Shown one piece after another: positions 11,918 through 21,604 of a DNA stretch of 64,000 nucleotides; within the stretch, counting starts at the first letter, position 1, and each line of letters begins with the position of its first letter. Both the position numbers and the translations under genes were made by a program. Location of the stretch: contig CM075942.1 of assembly GCA_038030265.1 (NCBI GenBank), positions 68,452,926-68,516,925 on the forward strand, read 5' to 3'. This DNA comes from Corythucha ciliata. Lineage: Eukaryota; Arthropoda; Insecta; Hemiptera; Tingidae. The notes under the pieces were generated by a model. The model was not told the DNA's origin. It did not search any database and saw only the letters and a list, made by a program, of their open reading frames with translations.

Positions 11918-13185
11918 ACGAGGTAGATGGCGAAGAGCAGAGGCCCCAAAACCGATCCCTGTGGAACGCCAGAAAGTGTCTCGAGCAACGAGGAAACCTC
12001 AAGCAAATCAGACCCCTCAACATACTGGCTTCGCCCCACGAGGTAATTCCTCAGCCAGGAAAGCACACCTGCTGAGAGTCCCAAATCCGCTGCTTTGGAC
12101 AATAGGATACTATGGTCGACTTTGTCAAAGGCTTTACTAAAATCAAAGTGTACTAATGTAGTGACATGCCTACGGTCGATAGCCTGCCTCACATCCTCGG
12201 TAATCTTAACCAACGCCGTCTGCGTGCTGAACCCCGAACGAAAACCCGACTGAAATGGGTCCAAACGGTCCGTCCTCTCCAGGAACGAGACCAACTGATG
12301 ATGCACGATCCTCTCTAGTATCTTTGACACGGCTGGCAACAACGAAATCGGGCGGAAGTCCGAGGCCGAACTCGGGCGGGGGACCTTTGCCAAAGGGCGA
12401 ACCTTCGCCACCCTCCAAGCTCTGGGATACTCACCTCCCTGAAGCGACCAATTGAACAAGTGGACAAGAACAGGCAAAAGCTCGGTGGAAAATCTTTTAA
12501 TGGACAATATACCCACCTCATCTATCCCCTAAGCATCGGACCTCAAAGCCGCATTGAATCGACCATGTCATCAACCGACACATCTCCGAAGAAGAAACGA
12601 CTGTCATCAAACTCGAACGAAGGAATAGGAGGGAAAGCACTAGACGGCTCGGAGCCGGAAGACACAAAATACCGATTAATTACATCAACCGAGCACGGAA
12701 GGGAGGTCATTCCACCACGGGCCTTTCCCACACCCAACTCCCGGAGGCGCCTCCACTTTTCTCTCTGACCACCGCCATCCGCGAAAAGCCCCGCGAAAAA
12801 AACACGCTTACCATCCCGAATCAACTAGACCACCTCGTTCCTCACTCGCCGATACCGATCCCTCACATCAGCCAAATCATTTCGACGAAGTGATCTCCGC
12901 AGTCTCTCGCGAGCCTTAATTTTCTCTCGTATAGCTGTCGTAATCCAAGGAGAGGCAGACTTACGCCCACCTGCTCTCTTGAAAGGGACGTACGAATCAA
13001 TGAGCGAGCGCAGTTTCCGGGCAAACAAGTCAACCTTATCGTCCAAAGTCTCCAAGGAAATGAAATCCGCCCAATCATCATAACAGGTGGGACTTTTTTT
13101 CAATAAAACAAAATGATCAACATTTCTGGGACGACTTTTGAAATTGGGAGAACTACGCTTTATAGCCTGGAGGACAATGTTCCTG
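11918..13185 (-). pseudogene. CR1-type LINE ORF2 fragment (linker plus N-terminal half of reverse transcriptase)
   Basis: The minus-strand product matches the middle of the CR1-type ORF2 at 21605-24499. It covers the post-endonuclease linker, the region with LPCSVD and FFFGDVS, then RT up to motif B (GVPQGSVLGPLLFAIYL). Motif A reads FDFSKAFDKVDHSILL. It stops just before the catalytic FADD/YADD motif, so both the 5' part (endonuclease) and the 3' part (RT thumb) are missing. The reading frame changes at least twice (near 12515 and 12825). A dead fragment of a related but not identical family. Confidence 0.85.
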
Positions 13186-13189
13186 TGAA

Positions 13190-13750
13190 AGAAGTGACTT
13201 CAGGGCCCCTAAGTGTAATGGTTAAAAGCAAAGAAAACTGCTGCAGGTGCAGGGTATCATCTCAGTTGTGAAACTTTTAGAAATTCCTTCAAAATAGAGC
13301 TATGTTCAGCAATTTTCTCGTTAAACAATTTTAGTTTTCGTGACGACTCATCATGGTAGAGACCTCGCTACCGTTCCAATTAAAAATAGTACATAATAAG
13401 GCTGCTAGCTGTGCCCCGAAACACTTGGCTTCGTATTAAGGGTTCTCGGCGATGTTTGAACGACAAACCGCACTCAATACGCTCGTATGGTGAGGGTGTG
13501 ATTCGCCCGACTCCATCCTGGGTATGCGTCCATGGGCCTTAGTATGAACGGTCGGGGAAAAAGGCGCATATGCAAGATCCAAGGACGGCGAATAAGAAAT
13601 AACTATGGTCGACTATGGTCGAAGGACACCATTAATACTAAATTACTACATATGATTCAGAAACGTTGCTAGGGAGGGACAGCGAAATTTGCTCCTCGAA
13701 ATTCCGTCGTTTTCAAGGGAACAATCGCGATTTTTTGCTTAGAAAAGTAC
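13190..13750. other. Intergenic; weak dispersed repeat
   Basis: No gene seen. Positions 13525-13590 (GGGCCTTAGTATGAACGG and following) resemble 20290-20350 over about 60 bp, so part of this stretch is a dispersed repeat of unknown type. Confidence 0.35.
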
Positions 13751-13840
13751 TCAGTGATTCAACTAGGGACGGCACATTAGTAGAACAGTAAGTTTCTCGG
13801 CGGATAGGTCGCAGGAGGCGGCAAAGAGGCATACGCGAGT

Positions 13841-15763
13841 TTGTTATCGTTTCGGAAATATTTTCAAAAATGTTGGCATTGCTGTTATTCACGCGTTGGC
13901 ATGGCGTCTCAAGAAGACCGAGAAAACTATCAATACTGTAGTGGGAGCTATACAAGGCGGGGCATGCGGACCCACGTTAACCGTGCCCATCCTACCGCAG
14001 GGATCCGGACAGACGACATGGGCGAGGATCAAGATAACACCTTCAACGGTACAGCAATTCAGGATCCAAATTCAGACATCGTCCCAGATTACGTGCAAAG
14101 CAAGTTCATGGAGGGATTCGGAGCAGGTCTCGTGAACTCAGCAGACGAGGGAGGTGACGAGGAGTGGGGGGCTCGATGGTATCAGATAGCAACACTTCAG
14201 GGTAAGCAATACACAGTCCCTCGAGGGAACGTAGGCCGTAAACTTGCCTCATTACTGACCTCAGAGATCATGGGGGTAGTCAACGGGACCCACACATCAG
14301 AGAGAATCTTCGTGTTATGTGCCACGGTGCTACAACGAGAGAAGCTGGTAAACTCACCTCTCGACGTAAGGAGATCAATCAGCAAACGCATGGAGCTCTG
14401 GGAAGGCGAGAGATTCGACGAACTAGTCCAGGAAGCAATAAGGTGCGACAAGAAGTTGAAAAGAGGTAACCATCGAGCACTGGACCAACCGCAAAGAGCA
14501 CGGGTTCTCACGAGACTAGTCGCAAGTGGCAGACTAAGGGACGCTACTAGGTGGGCTACAGACCGAGGGGGCGGAAGTGTACTTTTACCGGAAACAGTCA
14601 TCAGCGCAGGGAACACTGTATTGGACATCCTCAAGGAGAAACACCCTCATCAGATGACCCCGGCAGCAGAGACATTCCTTTCCAGCAACCTCCCCTTCAG
14701 GATGGATGTGAACGTCTCACCAGGACACATAGAGCGTGCAGCTCATCGCCTCAAAGGAAGTGCCGGACCAAGCGGCAAAGACGCTGAACAGTGGAGGAAT
14801 CTCTTGCTTCGATACGGCGCTCATAGTGCTCGTTTGAGGGACGCAGTAGCTGCACTTACACGTCTTTTAGCAAACACAGTCGTTCAGTGGGGAAGCAAAC
14901 GAGCCTTGCTCGCAAGACGAGGAGTCGCCCTGGACAAGAAGCCTGAGGTCCGGCCGATCGGTGTAGGGGAGGTGCTCCAAAGAGTATGCGCAAAAACAAT
15001 GGCCACTTTGACAGGCAGCGACCTAACAGAAGAGTGTGGAGCGGACCAGCTATGTGGAGGGATCAAAGCAGGAACTGAAGGAGCGGTGCATGGCATCAAT
15101 ACGCTATTTGAGACGCAGGACGATTGTGAGGGAGTATTACTTATGGACGCATCAAACGCATTTAACACCATGTGCCGCCCATTAGCCTTGTGGAATGCCA
15201 GGGTGCTTTGGCCTCGGTGTGCCAATTTCCTCTTCAATACATACCGTGGCTTCCCCAAAACAGTGTTTAGACGAAGCAAAGCAGTAATCCTCAGCAGAGA
15301 AGGCACAACACAAGGTGACCCTCTGGGCATGCTGATGTACGCAGTAGGCACCCTGCCTCTAATCAGAAAACTGAAGGGCTCACAGTGGCGCCAAAGCTGG
15401 TATGCCGACGACTCAGCATGTGCAGGGAGCCTCCCAAACTTAAAAGAATGGCTCAACCTGCTCAAACAGGAGGGACCAAAGTGGGGCTACCACCCAGAAC
15501 CGCAGAAGAGCTACCTCATAGTAAAACCAGGAAAGGAAGAAGAGGCGAGACAGTTGTTCCCAGAGCTCAGGGTAGTCGGGTCTCATAGATATTTGGGAGG
15601 CATCATCGGATCAACAGGCGCAGAGAGTTATGTGAGGGATAAAGTCACAAAATGGATAGACCACATAGACTCATTTGCAGAAGGTGCCAAAAAAGTCCCC
15701 AAGCGACATACACAGCTTTCACCAAGTCTCTTCAAATGGAATGGGCGTATCTACAACGTGTAA
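13841..15763 (+). pseudogene. Reverse transcriptase part of the restriction-like-endonuclease LINE, copy 1
   Basis: This 640-residue frame carries a degenerate C2H2-like finger near residues 30-45 (YCSGSYTRRGMRTHVNRAH, with the second cysteine not evident). RT follows, with motif A DASNAFNTM (about residue 436), motif B GTTQGDPLGML (about 488) and catalytic WYADD (about 520). A conserved C-terminal thumb ends near VGSHRYLGG. A frameshift near 15690, in the A run after GAEGA, diverts the frame into an early stop. The original frame resumes at about 15692 in another register. The apparent start codon may not be the true start. Confidence 0.8.
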
Positions 15764-16918
15764 TACAAGGGTGTGTGGAAGAGTATGAGCCACTCAGGGA
15801 CGTAATAAGACAACGCCTGACTCCGGCAATCCTGGGGTAGACCCCTTCCACAACTGAACACGAACTCCTCGCCCTCCCTGTGAAAAATGGGGGCCTAGCC
15901 ATAGAAGTCCCAGTACAAACCGCAGATGTCAGGTGGGATACCTCACAGAGGGCAACGTCAGTGCTGGCCGAATCCGTTTCAACAGGGGCTGAGTTTGATG
16001 GAAACAGACACGCCATGAGAGTCACCCAGGAGCAAATGACTGAAAAGGCAGCCCGTAAGCAGCGTGACTCCGAGAAAAGCCAGCAGGTGGTGGAGGAGTT
16101 GGCTCCAGAGGCAAGACGGACACTGCAGCGGATTATAGACGAGAACGCCTCTCAATGGCTGTCAATAATACCAACTATGGCAGATGGTCTGGATCTCACT
16201 TCAACCCAGTTCCAGGATGCACTTTGTTTAAGGTACTCGAAACCAATGCTCAGTCTTCAGGGAAGCTGCGATGGGTGCGGGCAAGAAATGAATGCGAACC
16301 ATGCACTCAACTGCAAACATGGAGGGCTGGTTAAGCAGGGCCACGATCAGATCCGGGATGTGGTGGCAGGGCTAACCAGCCAAGCATTCAGGGGAGTGAT
16401 GGTCGAGCCAGTCATGCGCGAAAGCACGCTGGGACAGCCAGGCCTAAAGGCCGATATTAAGGCTCACGGAGTATGGGACAGGGAGAGGGCGTCGTTTTAC
16501 GATATCCGCGTGATAAACGCTGACGCCTCTTCCTACTCCACACCCGCGAATGGTCAGCAGTCGCCGAAGAAGCAGCACGAGCCAAACACAGGAAATACGA
16601 TGCAGCAGCAGAAGACCTACACGGCTCGTTCTGTCCCCTCATCACCTCATGCGAAGGCGTCCTTCACAGGGAGTTCCGAGCTTTCGTCCAACGCCTAGTG
16701 GAATCACTGGCAGAGAAATGGAACAAACATCGCTCGGTCGTGTCGGGGTATGTAAAGACAAAGCTGCAAATAGCAACCATAAAGGCAGTTTCACTTCGGC
16801 TGCGGGGTTCCAGGAAAACACAGAGGTCAGCGAGGAGGGACGACCCTCATATCGAACGGGAGGATGCAGCCCTGGGGCTAGAGGACGGTGCACCCCTACC
16901 CCTTCCAAGTGATGGTTG
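15692..16918 (+). pseudogene. Restriction-like endonuclease part of the LINE, copy 1
   Basis: Continuation of the RT frame after the frameshift. A TAG at 15838-15840 replaces a tryptophan codon that is intact in copy 2. The CCHC knuckle reads CDGCGQEMNANHALNCKHGG (C-x2-C-x7-H-x4-C). About 50 residues later comes the nuclease-like KAD...FYDIRV arrangement (K-x-D, then D about 14 residues on), as in R2-type nicking endonucleases. A second frameshift near 16535 separates the last part (ESLAEKWNKHRSVV and on), which ends at 16918. Confidence 0.8.
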
Positions 16919-16979
16919 AGCAACACGGAATCACCAATTGATTTGTTATTTGTCGAATAATTGAAATTTTGCCTTGGAA

Positions 16980-17455
16980 TCAAAATTGTTCTACATAAAT
17001 TACTTCTTTTTTATACATGACAGGGAACACTTTTAAATTTCAGCTTTATTGTCCAACCTAATATCTGAGAAAAGATCGTGAGCGTGATTGTCCCGGGCGG
17101 CAGAGAAGCCCTTCCTTGCTTTCCTCATGAAGCTTACTGGGCGTTTCTCACTGATTCACATAATAAACTCGCCCGTCACTCCAACTGCCAATGTCGCCCT
17201 ATAGACACTGTCATTTTCGGCGTTAAAAACTGTCAATTTGACAGTTTTTGGAAGAAAAGGGGCTTGAGAATAAACATCCTGGGCGGGGGGGGGGGCTGAT
17301 ACGACCAATCAGTGGGGCTGTCTCTATAGCCCCCCCCCCTTAAATCTGCCAATGCTTTTGTTATTTTTGAATATTTAAAAAAAAAAAAAACGTTTCAATA
17401 ACGAGACCTACGTAAACTCGCAAGTCTAATATTGTTCATTTTCTTTTCTTCTTGA
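16980..17455. other. Upstream/intronic sequence of the vWC-like gene
   Basis: No coding sequence seen. It contains G and C homopolymer runs at 17284-17296 and 17331-17339 around a short segment, and an A run at 17377-17390. It ends in a pyrimidine-rich tract leading to the splice acceptor at 17461. Confidence 0.4.
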
Positions 17456-17461
17456 CCACAG

Positions 17462-17634
17462 GAGTTGAATATAAAATAGGCGAAGTTCTTCCTAGGGACA
17501 CCGGAACATGCCTACAATGCCAGTGCAGTCTCGGCGCTCGAGTCACGTGCTCGCCCAAGGACTGCACGAGCCCTGACCAATTCCATTCGCTCGAACAGCA
17601 GTCACTTGATATGTTCGACGTGGACGTTTTTTAA
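17462..17634 (+). CDS. Last exon of a von Willebrand factor C-like secreted protein gene
   Basis: The exon follows a pyrimidine tract ending CCACAG, and the frame remains open to a TAA at 17632-17634. The product has the spacing of the second half of a vWC domain: EYKIGEVLPRDTGTC, then CQC and VTCSPKDC, giving cysteines as C-x2-C-x-C-x7-C-x4-C. A short acidic tail ends in DVDVF. vWC modules occur in secreted and extracellular-matrix proteins that bind BMP-family ligands or matrix. Which gene this is cannot be said from one exon. The earlier exons should lie further left, but I did not find them. The preceding codon is split (one base from the upstream exon). Confidence 0.65.
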
Positions 17635-17760
17635 AAGTTTTTTTTTTTTGTTGTTGTTCTAATTTATTCTCATATCAAACAAAATAATCCTTTCATATCA
17701 TTTTGTTTCATTTCTGCCGTTTTAAAATAATGATAATAAAGAATATAAAGTTGAAGGTTT
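17635..17760 (+). other. 3' UTR of the vWC-like gene with polyadenylation signal
   Basis: AT-rich sequence after the stop, with T runs. AATAAA at 17735-17740 is the first canonical signal, about 100 bp after the stop. A second AATAAA lies at 18542-18547. Confidence 0.5.
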
Positions 17761-18985
17761 AGGCTCCGCTTATACGGTTATGATAAAATGTATATTTACA
17801 TTATATTTCAATTTGTACGCTCCTTACAGTATAATGGAAAATGAGCATCATCCTACCCGATAATTATTTTGTAAACAGAATAATGTGTACACATTACTGC
17901 CTTTCTAAAAAAAAAAATTAATAATCCCAGTGATATGGCCTAAATTTAAAGTCGTTCATTGATCTTGCTGGTGGAAAGCTTCCAGGGTACGGTCTACAAA
18001 GCATTTCAACCCTAACCTCACCCTTTTACCTCTTCATATCAATCCTTTTTACACTGAATGTTATAATTATTATAAAAATAACGTAAAACGTGAATAGAGG
18101 AGTAGCTTAGACAAATTTATTGGGACCTATGTATGTGTACAATCACAGTTATATCTTTTAATATTCTAGCTGGAAATTATTGCTTTGTGAAAGTAAAAAA
18201 ACTTAGGACAATGTATCAGTGGTAAAATAGGATTCTTCCTCCCTCGTAAATGAAGCGTTGTTTTATTTTTAATTTTATCCTTCAAGACAATAGCTACATT
18301 CCTGAATGTTGAAAACGATGGGACTACGAAAAAAAAGTGTAAACCCTAACTTCGTTATGATTTTTAAAAAAATGATGTGATAGGTAGTCGATCTCGTAGT
18401 TTTTTTTTTAATTGTTTTTTCGTGGATTAAGCCTTGTTAATTAACCGAAGCAGCAATGCTCACAATTTGATCGCATTGCTCGTTTCCTTTTTGTTACTCA
18501 ATTGTTAAAAACAATTTTAGATTTGTAAGCGAGAAATTGTGAATAAAACTCATTGATATATCCTTTGTGTCTTCCAGATATTATTACTCTTTTACTTAAG
18601 ACTACCGATTCGGCGAGATTTTTCAATAAAAAAAGTTATTGAAACCATTATTTTTTTAAAAATAGATTATTACAAAAAAAAAAACAGTGAATACAATTTT
18701 TCGTGCGTGTCTTGATTCAGTCTCGATTACAACCGAAAAATACATTATCCGCCAGAATCATTATTGTTATATTGGTGTTCTATTCGTTCTCAATATGACT
18801 GGATGTCACGCAATTCCTATGGGTTGCAATTTTCAAAATGAGCATTTAAGCATTCTTGTAAGAGGACGACTAAGGAATTTCATGGGAACAATTGCAATAT
18901 CTGCATTGTACGTACATTTTCTGTTTTGATATTATTCGAAAATACTTCGTGTTGTCATTCATCACTGACACTGTCTGCTGGAGCT
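17761..18985. other. No recognisable gene
   Basis: AT-rich intergenic sequence with several A and T runs. The only longer frame (18687-18929) has no resemblance to known proteins. Confidence 0.45.
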
Positions 18986-19685
18986 TTTTTTTTTTTTTTG
19001 GGGGGGGGGGTGCCATCCGGCGACGCCAAGGCCACCAATTGGGCCCCTACGTCATACCCAACGGGTCCCGGACTCGGAGGGGCTAGCACGGCTCCTCAAA
19101 TCTCCTCACCCTTCCCAGAAAATCCAGTACTCGGACCCATTGAGCCCTGGAAAATTCTAGGTCGGTCAACCTGCCCCTCCCAAATACAGCAAACCTCGCC
19201 GTTGTCTCCTCCTCCACTCCACACCTCTCACATGTGGGTCCCCTATTAGCCCCATCATGTACAAGTGTCTCTGAACTGCAAAGTGCCCTGTAAATATTCC
19301 TACTATCTTTCTAGTCTGCTTTGGTCCTAACCCTACCAGCCACTTTGTCGTGTTGGCATCATACCTTTTAATGCCCTCTTTCGCTTGTCTGCAGTAATCT
19401 TCTGCTTCCCATTGTGCCTGGGCTTCCGCTTTCACCCAACCCCGAATTTCACTGAGTCCTACATTCCCTTGCTATCCCCACCACTGGTTCTGGGCCGACA
19501 TAATTCTGTCATGGCCCCCGTCTTAGCCAGCTCGTCTGCTCTCTCATTCCCCGGGATGCCAGCATGACCTGGTACCCACCCTAATGTAACCGTGTTACCC
19601 TCCGTCAGCAGTGCCGATATACTGGCTCTACAGCCCCCCACCGCCCCCGACTTGACCACCCTCGGGGCCTGGAAATGGCCCCTGG
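18986..19685 (-). pseudogene. 3' fragment of a LINE with RNase H domain (I/R1-like)
   Basis: Reading on the minus strand, positions 19460-19680 encode the C-terminal half of an RNase H domain (LGWVPGHAGIPGNERADELA). Positions 19170-19435 encode the following conserved segment with LTGHFAVQRHLYMMGL, normally leading into a zinc knuckle. The frame is broken between the two. The fragment ends at the low-coordinate side in an A run on the minus strand (T run at 18986-19000 on the plus strand), the expected 3' tail. It is 5'-truncated at about 19685, as usual for LINE insertions. Confidence 0.8.
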
Positions 19686-19689
19686 TAGG

Positions 19690-20115
19690 TAAGTTTGGCC
19701 GTTCTCTGCACGCGAATGGTCGATTTTGCACTTTTCAGGGCAGAAATCATCTATTAACGCATTTTCAAGGCGCGAAGTCAGTTTAACCGTTTTATTTGGA
19801 ACACGAATATGTTACGTCAAGCCAAATGGAGAATGGTCAGTATTGGCCATTTTTGGAGCACGAATTGTCAGTTTGGCCCATTTTCAGGGCTGCAAGGATC
19901 GTGAGGCTAGCCAATTTTAGATTGCTTGAAGTCCGTTTAGCTTTTTTTAAAGCGAGAATTTTTCCACACATTTAGTCAGCTCAGCCATTTTCAAGGCGCT
20001 AACAGTTAGTTTTGCCACTTTGGGGTACTATTACCTTTAGTTAAGCCGTTTTTATGGTGGGCATAGCAATAGTTTAGCTATTTTTAGGCATTGAATTGCT
20101 GTCAAGCCATTTTTA
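19690..20115 (-). repeat. Short-period array, family A (inverted, short)
   Basis: About a dozen units of the GCCATTTTCAGGGCGCGAAT / TCAGTTT type. The end near 20087-20110 carries the same boundary unit (TTGCTGTCAAGCCATTTTT) as the array end near 3820-3845. It lacks the CAGGATTT terminal motif. Confidence 0.7.
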
Positions 20116-20585
20116 ATCGAGCGAAACAAACAATTTCCCAAGCAATGGAAATTAAGACAAATTGTCGAACGGAAGAATATCAATGAAAGAGTTCTCACAG
20201 TCACCCGACTTCCTGCACCCGAACTTTCCCGCGGGCAGGCCTGAAGGCCAAGGAAGAATCTCGATGCGTGTGGTCCTTTCAGGGCAGCTCAAGGGCCTAG
20301 GTACGAATGGTCTCGAAAAAATGCCGCATAAGGGATCCGAGGACGCTGTTTAAAACGCCGTGGCAACCACACCGCTCGTACTAGTGACCGTGGAGTCGAT
20401 AAAACCGGCTGAAACCAACGACCACAACACATTCATTACTGGATCGTTGAAGGGGCTTTATTTCTCGGTTAAACATGGTTCGGGGACACATAAATCACGT
20501 ATGCCTCAGACCCCAGCCTTAGACCCAAGAATTTGAGAAGGTGATAATTCCTCGTTAGTGTTTGGGAGGTGGTTTTGATGATGTT
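20116..20585. other. No recognisable gene; dispersed repeat fragment
   Basis: Positions 20290-20350 match 13525-13590 loosely. Nothing coding is visible. Confidence 0.35.
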
Positions 20586-20587
20586 TT

Positions 20588-20660
20588 TGCGCAAGTGACC
20601 TCGCGACTCCAAGGGAGGGGCCATGGCCCCTGTGGCCCCTCCCTTGGATCCGCCACTGGA
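20588..20660. mobile_element. DNA-transposon terminus with long hairpin
   Basis: CCAAGGGAGGGGCCATGG is followed 4 bp later by a near-perfect inverted copy, CCCCTCCCTTGG, and then ATCCGCCACTG. On the minus strand the outer end reads CAGTGGCGGATCC, a common animal DNA-transposon terminus. Only one end is seen. Confidence 0.45.
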
Positions 20661-20972
20661 TTATATTATTTTCTAAATATTACCCGCAAGTTAGCAGTTT
20701 TTCACATTTTACCACCGCATTAGCAATTTTTTATAACTTTTATAGGTATAGATTATTGCTTCTTTTCAGTTCTAGCCGTGAACTGTGCCGTAACCGTTTT
20801 CAAACCTAGCAATTTACATCTATCCATTCACTTCAGTCAAAAAATAATCATTTTTAAATTATAAATTTCACGACACTAAATTCGTGAATTAGTGATGTTT
20901 CTCAATTTGAGCTGGGAATTTTCGCTTTTTCTAAATTTTAGTAGCGTGGTAGCATCTCCAACCCGTGCATTA
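20661..20972 (+). repeat. Family B array, left part, split by the CR1 insertion
   Basis: Contains GCGAATTAGCG-type units. Its last 236 bp (20737-20972) recur at 26641-26876 with two mismatches, the final 218 bp being identical. The CR1-type LINE begins immediately after it. Confidence 0.8.
20737..20972 (+). repeat. 236-bp direct repeat flanking the CR1 LINE (left copy)
   Basis: Aligned with 26641-26876, the mismatches are at 20746 and 20754 only, and 20755-20972 is identical to 26659-26876. The repeat includes non-array sequence (for example CCGTAACCGTTTTCAAACC), so it is not explained by generic similarity between array units. Confidence 0.85.
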
Positions 20973-21604
20973 ATGGAATGGAATTTATTATCGAAGAAAT
21001 ACACAGTTACAGTTACCCATGCTCTAGGGGACAATTCACCCTTTGGAGCTCTGGAATCAACTAAATACGAACCAAACAACAGGAATAAACATATTTAGAA
21101 ATGTCACGATAAGGCATCAATAAAAAGTAGTGTCACGATTGATTAATAACATGTAAAATAAATAAATAGATTCGGTCGTATGAAATGAAATGAAATTGAA
21201 AAAAAATATGAAATGAACATAAGTTATAAACGTAGGGTGTGAAAACTAGGCAGTTTTATCAAAAACAATGTCAATGAAAAAATATAAAAATCAATAAATA
21301 AGTAAAAGTATCAATGACTAGTTAAAACAATAAAGATATCACTCTGTAGATTCAATAAATAACATGTGGTAAGAATGTATAGAAAAAAGCCAATGATTAT
21401 AATGGTGCAAAATGAGGAATCAGAGGGTATGGGAGACGTAAGAAGATTGACACGAATAAAAGAAAGAAAAAAAAAAACATGCACATTAAATCGAAATATT
21501 ATTCGCTGCAGAAGGAAGACGTGGGTAAGAAGGCATGACCTGAAACCAACAACGAGGGCACCGGGCACATAACAGAAGGTTCTTTCTCACAGAAAATCCC
21601 AAAC

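Larger units (their letters stand above)
13841..16976 (+). mobile_element. Non-LTR retrotransposon with restriction-like endonuclease, copy 1
   Basis: Domain order on the plus strand is an N-terminal zinc-finger-like stretch, reverse transcriptase, a CCHC knuckle, then a restriction-like endonuclease. This is the layout of the R2/NeSL-like early-branching LINEs. The copy is longer at its 5' end than copy 2 (30669-33357, minus), whose match starts at about 14110 here. The matching 3' UTR runs only to about 16976, shortly after the stop near 16918, where copy 2 continues to an A-rich tail. This copy is therefore 3'-eroded. It carries two frameshifts and a nonsense codon and cannot make a full protein. 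Confidence 0.85.

Noticed and set aside
13195..13260. tRNA-like or SINE head after the CR1 fragment
   Set aside because: The A-box and B-box words are too poor.
14884..15465. 193-codon minus-strand frame
   Set aside because: Antisense shadow of the LINE reverse transcriptase.
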